64,000 bases of DNA from Thioalkalivibrio sp. K90mix (GTDB taxonomy: Bacteria; Pseudomonadota; Gammaproteobacteria; Ectothiorhodospirales; Ectothiorhodospiraceae), in the NCBI RefSeq assembly GCF_000025545.1, contig NC_013889.1, forward strand, positions 2,039,501-2,103,500, in the 5' to 3' direction. Below, one piece after another: positions 58,637 through 64,000 of the stretch (position 1 is its first letter; the number at the start of each line of letters is the position of its first letter). The notes below the pieces were generated by a model. The model had not been told where the DNA came from and searched no databases. It saw only the letters and a list, made by a program, of their open reading frames with translations. Made by a program: the position numbers and the translations under genes.

Positions 58637-59284
58637 ATGCGTATCGTCCTGATGGGCGCCCCGGGGTCCGGCAAGGGCACCCAGGCCAAGAAGATGGTCG
58701 CCACCTTCGGCATCCCGCAGATCTCCACCGGCGACCTGCTGCGCGCCGCAATGGCCGCCCAGACCGACCTGGGGAAGCAGGTCGAAAGCGCGATGAACGC
58801 AGGCCAGCTCGTACCGGACGACCTGGTCCTGGGACTGACCCGCGACCGGCTGCAGGAGCCGGACGCACAAAAGGGCTTTATCCTCGACGGCTTTCCACGC
58901 AACGTCGCCCAGGCCGAGACCCTGGACACCATGCTCGAGGAACTCGGGGCACCACTGGATCAGGCGATCCAGATCGATGTGCCGTTCGAGGAGCTGAAAC
59001 AGCGACTGACCGGGCGCGTCTCCTGCGGCGACTGCGGCGCGGTATTCAACTCCCATACCTTCCCGCCTCAGCGGGAAGGGGTTTGTGATCTGTGCGGCGG
59101 CGAACTCGTCCACCGCGCCGATGACACCGAAAAAACAGTCATCAATCGCCTGAAGGTCTACGAGGAACAGACCCAGCCGCTGATCGAATATTACGCCCGC
59201 CGCGACCTGCTCAAGCACGTGAATGGCACCCGCGACATCGCCCTGATCTTCGACGAAATCCGCCAGCTGCTAGGGAAACACTGA
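58637..59284 (+). CDS. adk: Adenylate kinase (Cys4 lid)
   Basis: 215 residues from ATG 58637 (AGGAG upstream). P-loop GAPGSGKGTQ, GFPRNVAQAETLD, and a LID domain with four Cys (VSCGDCGAVFN and GVCDLCGGELVHRADD), the zinc-type lid rather than the His/Ser/Asp/Thr network of E. coli. The frame is open upstream but the P-loop fixes the start. The last residues (G-K-H) and stop come from an element A terminal repeat. Confidence 0.96.
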   Translation: MRIVLMGAPGSGKGTQAKKMVATFGIPQISTGDLLRAAMAAQTDLGKQVESAMNAGQLVPDDLVLGLTRDRLQEPDAQKGFILDGFPRNVAQAETLDTMLEELGAPLDQAIQIDVPFEELKQRLTGRVSCGDCGAVFNSHTFPPQREGVCDLCGGELVHRADDTEKTVINRLKVYEEQTQPLIEYYARRDLLKHVNGTRDIALIFDEIRQLLGKH

Positions 59285-59305
59285 TCCAGCATGATCCGTG
59301 TTTCC
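59273..59305 (-). repeat. Collapsed element A (terminal repeats only)
   Basis: GGGAAACACTGATC (59273-59286), six bases, then GATCCGTGTTTCC (59293-59305), a 13-base hairpin with one mismatch. The first half is the right-end type and the second the left-end type of element A, so it looks like a reverse-oriented copy that lost its centre. It spans the adk stop codon. Confidence 0.65.
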
Positions 59306-59321
59306 TCAAGCTGAATCCCGC

Positions 59322-61577
59322 ATGACGCCCTCGCCAGCCGGCCACGCACGCCCACTGCACCGACGGGCCACAGTGCGAGCCATCATTGCCTGCGTGCTCG
59401 GCGTCGCCGCCACGACGGCGCAGGCCGAACTCGAGCGGCTGGAGCGCCCCCCGGGCTGCGAATTCGCCCCCGGCATGGAGTGGCCCGAGATGCGCGAGCT
59501 CGCGGCCGAGATCACCGATATCGACGCCGATTACGTACGCCGCGAGGGGGAGATGATCAGCGCCCGCGGCAACGTCCAGCTCTTCGAACAAGGGCGCCGC
59601 CTGGACACCGAGTTTCTTGAATACGACCGGGCCACGGGCCTCGCACGTACCGAGGGCGACACCCGATTGTTCGACGGCGACCTTCTGCTGCACACCGACG
59701 GCGGCGAATACCGTCTGGACGAGGAGACCGGGGAGTTCCGGCGCATCGACTACCTGGTGCAGTCCGTGCCGGCCCGCGGAAGCGCCGGGGTGGGCATCCA
59801 GCTCGCGCCTCACCTGCACGAATTCGAGGACGCCGAGTACACCACCTGCCCGATCAACAACGACAGCTGGTGGCTGCGCACGCGCGATCTGGAGCTGGAC
59901 CGCGAGCGCGGGATCGGCGTTGCCCGCAACGCCCGCATCGACTTCAAGGGCGTGCCCATCGCCTACACGCCGTATATCCACTTCCCGCTGGACGACCGGC
60001 GCCAGAGCGGCTTCCTGCTGCCCAGTGCCGGGGTCAGCTCACGACACGGGGTCGATATCAGCACGCCCTGGTACTGGAACATCGCGCCGAATTACGACGC
60101 GACTTTCACCCCGCGCGTCATGTCGGACCGCGGGGTCAAGCTCGGCACCGAGTTCCGTTATCTGCAGCCCCGCCACGAGGGCGTGGCCGATATCCGCTAC
60201 CTGCCGAGCGATCGCGTATTCGGCGACGACCGGCACTACGTGCAGTGGTTTCACCAGAGCCGCCTGACCTCGGACCTGCGCTTTCGCCTGGACGCCGCCG
60301 ATGCCTCCGACAGCGAGTATTTCCGCGACTTCGGTGGCGCGGACCGCTACTCCGGCAGCACGCCCTATCTGCGCCGTCGAGCGGACCTGACCTACAACCA
60401 GCCCGCCTACCGCCTGCGCACCCGGATCGAGGACTACCAGGTCATCGACCCCGAGCTGCGGGCCCAGCGCGAGCCCTACCAGCGCCTGCCGCAGATCACC
60501 CTGGAGGCGGGCGAGTATCTGGGGCGCGGCCTGGCCTGGGACCTGGACACCGAACTGGTGCGCTTCGAGCGTAGCGAGAGCGACTCGCTGGAACCCCTGG
60601 GCACGCGCTTCGACCTCAACCCCACGGCCTCGTGGCGCTACGATACCGGGGGCTTCTTCTTCGAGCCCAGCGCCGGCGTGCGCTACACCCACTACGAGCT
60701 GGACCGCCGCGGTCTCCCGGGCCCCGAGTCGATCAGCCGCACCGTGCCGCGCGCCTCGGTCGACACCGGGCTGGTCTTCGAGCGCCCGATCCAGGACGGG
60801 CGTCGTCTGCAGACGCTGGAACCCCGGATCTTCTACGGCTATGTCCCGTTCGTCGACCAGACCGATATCCCGATTTTCGACACCGGCGAGGCGGACTTCA
60901 GCTTCGACAACCTGTTCAGCCTGGATCGCTTCGTCGGCGCCGACCGCGTCGGCGACACCCACCAGCTGACCACCGCGCTGACCACGCGCATCTTCGACGA
61001 GCAAACCGGACAGGAGCGGATGAGCCTGTCGGCGGGCCAGATCCGCTACTTCGAGGACCGCGAGGTCCGCCGCGACCCGCAAGGCGACCCGCTGACCGAA
61101 TCGCGTTCGGATCTCGCCCTGGAGGGTCGCGTGCGCATCGGCGATGCCTGGAGCGGTCGCGGCTCCATCCTGTACAACCAGGACGAAGGCGAGACCACCC
61201 TCACAGCGCTGTCGGTCAGCTACAGCCCGGGCGCGCGGGCCCGCATCAATGTCGGCTATCGTCAACGCGAGGCGGGCGCCCGCTCCATCGACCAGACCGA
61301 TGTCTCCGTGCTGTGGCCGGTGACCCCGCGCATCGATGCGATCGGGCGCTGGAATTACAGCCTGCAGGAGGAACGTGATCTCGAACTTCTGGCCGGCCTT
61401 CAGTATCGTAGTTGCTGCTATGGCATCCGAGTGGTCGCCCGCCGCGCCTACGACTTCGACGAGACCTACGACAACTCGATTTATTTCCAACTCACGCTGG
61501 ACGGGCTCGGACGCTTCGACTCCGGCGTGGATTCGCTTTTGAGCGAGGGTATAGCCGGATATGACGCACTCCCCTGA
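59322..61577 (+). CDS. lptD: LPS-assembly protein LptD
   Basis: Outer-membrane beta-barrel that inserts lipopolysaccharide with LptE. 751 residues from ATG 59322 (GTG 59298 is an alternative); signal peptide AIIACVLGVAATTAQA. N-terminal OstA domain (EGEMISARGNVQLFEQGRRL), then a barrel with PSAGVSSRHGVDISTPWYWN. Cys residues at PPGCEFAPG, TTCPINNDSW and RSCCYGIRVV match the four disulfide-forming positions in E. coli LptD. Stop overlaps surA. Confidence 0.95.
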   Translation: MTPSPAGHARPLHRRATVRAIIACVLGVAATTAQAELERLERPPGCEFAPGMEWPEMRELAAEITDIDADYVRREGEMISARGNVQLFEQGRRLDTEFLEYDRATGLARTEGDTRLFDGDLLLHTDGGEYRLDEETGEFRRIDYLVQSVPARGSAGVGIQLAPHLHEFEDAEYTTCPINNDSWWLRTRDLELDRERGIGVARNARIDFKGVPIAYTPYIHFPLDDRRQSGFLLPSAGVSSRHGVDISTPWYWNIAPNYDATFTPRVMSDRGVKLGTEFRYLQPRHEGVADIRYLPSDRVFGDDRHYVQWFHQSRLTSDLRFRLDAADASDSEYFRDFGGADRYSGSTPYLRRRADLTYNQPAYRLRTRIEDYQVIDPELRAQREPYQRLPQITLEAGEYLGRGLAWDLDTELVRFERSESDSLEPLGTRFDLNPTASWRYDTGGFFFEPSAGVRYTHYELDRRGLPGPESISRTVPRASVDTGLVFERPIQDGRRLQTLEPRIFYGYVPFVDQTDIPIFDTGEADFSFDNLFSLDRFVGADRVGDTHQLTTALTTRIFDEQTGQERMSLSAGQIRYFEDREVRRDPQGDPLTESRSDLALEGRVRIGDAWSGRGSILYNQDEGETTLTALSVSYSPGARARINVGYRQREAGARSIDQTDVSVLWPVTPRIDAIGRWNYSLQEERDLELLAGLQYRSCCYGIRVVARRAYDFDETYDNSIYFQLTLDGLGRFDSGVDSLLSEGIAGYDALP

Positions 61578-62988
61578 CCACCACCGCCGGGCCTTCTGGC
61601 TCCCGCTACTGGGCGCCGTGCTCTTGAGCCTCGGCCTGTCCGCGCAGGCCCAGGTCCCCGGCAGCGAACAACCCGAGGACGCCGTCGAGGCCCCGGTGAC
61701 CCCGGGCGCCGCCTCCGAGGCCGGCGCCCCCGCCGCGCCCATCACGCCACCGGAGGGGGATCAGTTCACCGATCGCATCCTCGCGGTCGTCGGCGACGAC
61801 GTGGTAACCCAGCGCGAGCTGGTCGAGCGCATGAACCTGGTCGCCCAGCAGATGATGGAGCGCGGGACCCGCCCGCCGGATCGCGACACCCTCGCACGAC
61901 AGGTCATGGAACGCCTGATCGTCGAGCGCGTTCAGCTGCAGGAGGCCCAGCGGGTCGGCATCAACATCGACGAGATGACCCTGAACCGGGCAATGGAGAA
62001 CATCGCCCGCGAGAACCGCATGACCCTGCCGCAGCTGCGCCAGGCCCTGCTGCAGGACGGTGTCGACTTCAACGCCTTCCGCGAACAGATCCGCAACGAA
62101 CTGACCGTCAACCAGCTGCAGCGCCGCCAGGTCGACAACCAGATTCGCGTCAGCGACCAGGAGATCGCGGATCTGATCGCCTCCGAGAGCGGCGCCATTG
62201 ACCGCGGCGTGCGCTATCGCATCGCGCATATCCAGGTCTCCCTGCCGCGCGGCGCGGACTCCGGCCAGATCGCCACCGCCCGCGAGAAGGCCCGCGAACT
62301 GCGCCAGCGGGTGCGCGAAGGCGAGGACTTTGCCAGCGTGGCAATCTCCGAATCCGACGCCCCGGATGCCCTGGAGGGCGGCGATCTCGGCTGGCGCACC
62401 GCCGGCGAGATCCCCTCCGTATTCGCCCGCGAGGCTGTGCTGATGCGCACCGGCGAGATCAGTGACGTGCTGCGCTCGCCGAACGGCTTCCACATCATGA
62501 AGCTCGTGGACCGCGAAGGGGGCGACCAGACCCGAGTCCGGCAGACGCAGGTACGCCACATCCTGATCAGCCCCGACCAGGTCCGCAGCGACGAAGAGGC
62601 CCGCCGCCAGGCCGAGTCCCTGTATAACCGCATCCGCGAGGGCAGCGACTTCGAGGCCCTGGCACGCGCGAACTCCGACGACCCCGGCTCCGCCGCCCAG
62701 GGCGGCCAGCTCGGCTGGATCAGCCCCGGCGAGCTGGTGCCGGAGTTCGAAGAGGCGATGAACGCCCTGCAGCCGGGCGAGATCAGCGAGCCGGTGGAGA
62801 GCCAGTTTGGCTGGCACATCATCGAGGTCCTCGACCACCGCGAGGTCGACACCTCGCGCGAGCAGATCCGAGCCCGTGCCCGCGAGATCCTGCAAAACCG
62901 CAAGCGCGAAGAAGAGATCGAGCTGTGGATGCGGCGTCTGCGCGACGAGGCCTATGTCGAGTACCGCGTTGACGGCTTCGGCTCCTGA
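61561..62988 (+). CDS. surA: Periplasmic chaperone / peptidyl-prolyl isomerase SurA
   Basis: Outer-membrane protein chaperone, 475 residues. Signal peptide (AFWLPLLGAVLLSLGLSAQA), N-terminal helical domain (DRILAVVGDDVVTQRELVER), two parvulin domains (RYRIAHIQVSLPRGAD; VRHILISPDQVRSDEEARRQ) and C-terminal helix. A Pro/Ala/Glu-rich linker of ~30 residues precedes the helical domain. Starts 17 bases before the lptD stop. Confidence 0.96.
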   Translation: MTHSPDHHRRAFWLPLLGAVLLSLGLSAQAQVPGSEQPEDAVEAPVTPGAASEAGAPAAPITPPEGDQFTDRILAVVGDDVVTQRELVERMNLVAQQMMERGTRPPDRDTLARQVMERLIVERVQLQEAQRVGINIDEMTLNRAMENIARENRMTLPQLRQALLQDGVDFNAFREQIRNELTVNQLQRRQVDNQIRVSDQEIADLIASESGAIDRGVRYRIAHIQVSLPRGADSGQIATAREKARELRQRVREGEDFASVAISESDAPDALEGGDLGWRTAGEIPSVFAREAVLMRTGEISDVLRSPNGFHIMKLVDREGGDQTRVRQTQVRHILISPDQVRSDEEARRQAESLYNRIREGSDFEALARANSDDPGSAAQGGQLGWISPGELVPEFEEAMNALQPGEISEPVESQFGWHIIEVLDHREVDTSREQIRARAREILQNRKREEEIELWMRRLRDEAYVEYRVDGFGS

Positions 62989-64000
62989 CGCCCGGACGCC
63001 GGGTGCAATCCCGCGTCTGGCACTGACCGCTGGCGAGCCGGCCGGGATCGGGCCGGATCTGCTGATTGCCCTGGCCCACGAGCCTGGCGGTGGCACCCAG
63101 CGCGTCGCCATCGGCGATCCGGATGTCCTTGAGCAACGGGCGCAGCAACTGGGCCAGTCGATCCACCTGATCCCCTTCGACCCCGCACGACCGCGCACCG
63201 CTACACCGCGCGGGACCCTGGAGATCATCGCGGTCCCAGCCGGCGGCCCCGTGCAAACGGGCACCCTCGACGCCCGGCACGCCGAAGGCGTGCTGGCGAT
63301 GCTCGCCGCCGCCGCCGATGGCTGTCTCGATGGCACCTTCGACGCGATGGTCACCGGCCCGGTGCACAAGGGCGTGATCAACCGTGCCGGCATCCCCTTC
63401 AGTGGTCATACCGAGTGGCTGGCCGAACGCGCCGGCGCGCCCATGCCCGTGATGATGCTGGCGACCGAATCCCTGCGGGTCGCACTGGTGACTACGCACC
63501 TGTCCCTGCGCGACGTCCCCGACGCAATCACACCGGAGCGCATCGAGGCGGTCACCCGCGTACTGCACCACGACCTCGCCGAGGACTTCGGGATCGAACG
63601 CCCGCGCATCGGCGTGTGCGGGCTGAACCCGCACGCCGGCGAAGACGGCGTGCTGGGGCTCGAGGAGATCGAGGTCATCACCCCGACGCTCGACCGCCTG
63701 CGCGCCGAGGGCCTGGACCTGCGCGGGCCGCTGCCCGCGGATACCGCATTCACCCCGCGCGCACTCGCCGAGTTCGACGCGGTACTGGCGATGTATCACG
63801 ACCAGGGACTCCCGGTGCTCAAGCACGCGGGATTCGGACATGCGGTCAATGTGACCCTGGGGCTGCCCTTCGTGCGCACCTCGGTCGACCACGGCACGGC
63901 CCTCGACCTGGCCGGCAGTGGTCGCGCGGAGGTCGGCAGCTTCCTCGCAGCCGAGGGCCTGGCCCGGGAACTGGCCCGCCATCGCCTTCAGGCACAGGCC
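62954..64000 (+). CDS. pdxA: 4-hydroxythreonine-4-phosphate dehydrogenase PdxA, 3' end cut
   Basis: Oxidises 4-phosphohydroxy-L-threonine in pyridoxal phosphate synthesis; its product feeds PdxJ. 349 residues without a stop before the window end. ATG 62954 with GAGG five bases upstream overlaps surA by 35 bases. Motifs: LALTAGEPAGIGPDLLIALA at the N-terminus, VTGPVHKGVINRAGIPFSGH, GLNPHAGEDGVLGLEEI, MYHDQGLPVLKHAGFGHAVN and RTSVDHGTALDLAG (metal-binding His). Nearly complete, since typical length is ~330. Confidence 0.95.
   Translation, partial: MSSTALTASAPDARTPGAIPRLALTAGEPAGIGPDLLIALAHEPGGGTQRVAIGDPDVLEQRAQQLGQSIHLIPFDPARPRTATPRGTLEIIAVPAGGPVQTGTLDARHAEGVLAMLAAAADGCLDGTFDAMVTGPVHKGVINRAGIPFSGHTEWLAERAGAPMPVMMLATESLRVALVTTHLSLRDVPDAITPERIEAVTRVLHHDLAEDFGIERPRIGVCGLNPHAGEDGVLGLEEIEVITPTLDRLRAEGLDLRGPLPADTAFTPRALAEFDAVLAMYHDQGLPVLKHAGFGHAVNVTLGLPFVRTSVDHGTALDLAGSGRAEVGSFLAAEGLARELARHRLQAQA

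Overview
The window is chromosomal DNA from a high-GC gammaproteobacterium. Gene order (rpoE-rseABC-degP-lepA-lepB-rnc-era-recO-pdxJ-acpS with divergent nadB; hflKC-hisZ-purA-rnr-rlmB; rpsF-rpsR-rplI-dnaB-alr; mrdA-rodA-mltB-rlpA-dacA-ybeD-lipB; adk-lptD-surA-pdxA) and the LPS and outer-membrane genes fit Gammaproteobacteria. A persulfide dioxygenase, a MetZ-type sulfhydrylase and protein similarity recalled from memory make an Ectothiorhodospiraceae / Thioalkalivibrio-like sulfur oxidiser my best guess; that last step is inference.

Layout: 1-3.9 kb, a tetR-adaptor-RND efflux operon (pump gene cut by the window edge). 3.9-4.85 kb, nested repeats. 4.85-10.4 kb, a copper cassette (Cys-rich secreted protein, 43-residue membrane protein, Cu-ATPase with altered metal-binding domains, multicopper oxidase) followed by a DUF455 protein. 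10.5-19.1 kb, cardiolipin synthase, metZ, alr, dnaB, the S6/S18/L9 ribosomal protein operon, a cytochrome c and a small Cys-rich protein. 19.1-28 kb, rlmB, rnr, a plus-strand tRNA-Leu(CAG), purA, hisZ and hflCK. 28.3-39.3 kb, the long rpoE-to-acpS gene run, all on the minus strand, headed by a recognisable sigma-E promoter. 39.4-48.6 kb, nadB, a ferredoxin-NADP reductase, mazG, persulfide dioxygenase, a BolA/IbaG protein, two unrecognised proteins (one with HExxH), two tandem HDOD proteins and lipA. 49.5-58.4 kb, lipB, ybeD, a D-amino acid transaminase and the cell-elongation genes dacA-rlpA-mltB-rodA-mrdA, then ppa. 58.6-64 kb, adk, lptD, surA and pdxA (pdxA runs off the end).

Most coding content is conserved housekeeping. 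No CRISPR array, prophage, integrase or transposase gene was seen. The unusual content is between genes. A ~300-bp family (here called element A; copies at 4071-4689, 25369-25677, 28033-28330, plus a collapsed copy at 59273-59305) has ~29-bp terminal inverted repeats and an inner ~100-bp segment bounded by its own inverted repeats; that inner segment is in the opposite orientation in one copy. One copy is split by a second, 302-bp MITE-like element. Between lipA and lipB two copies of another ~325-bp element face each other. In four places (DUF455 gene, acpS, adk, lipB) the end of a repeat supplies the last codons and/or the stop codon of the adjacent gene. All this was read by eye; no alignment, folding or database search was run.
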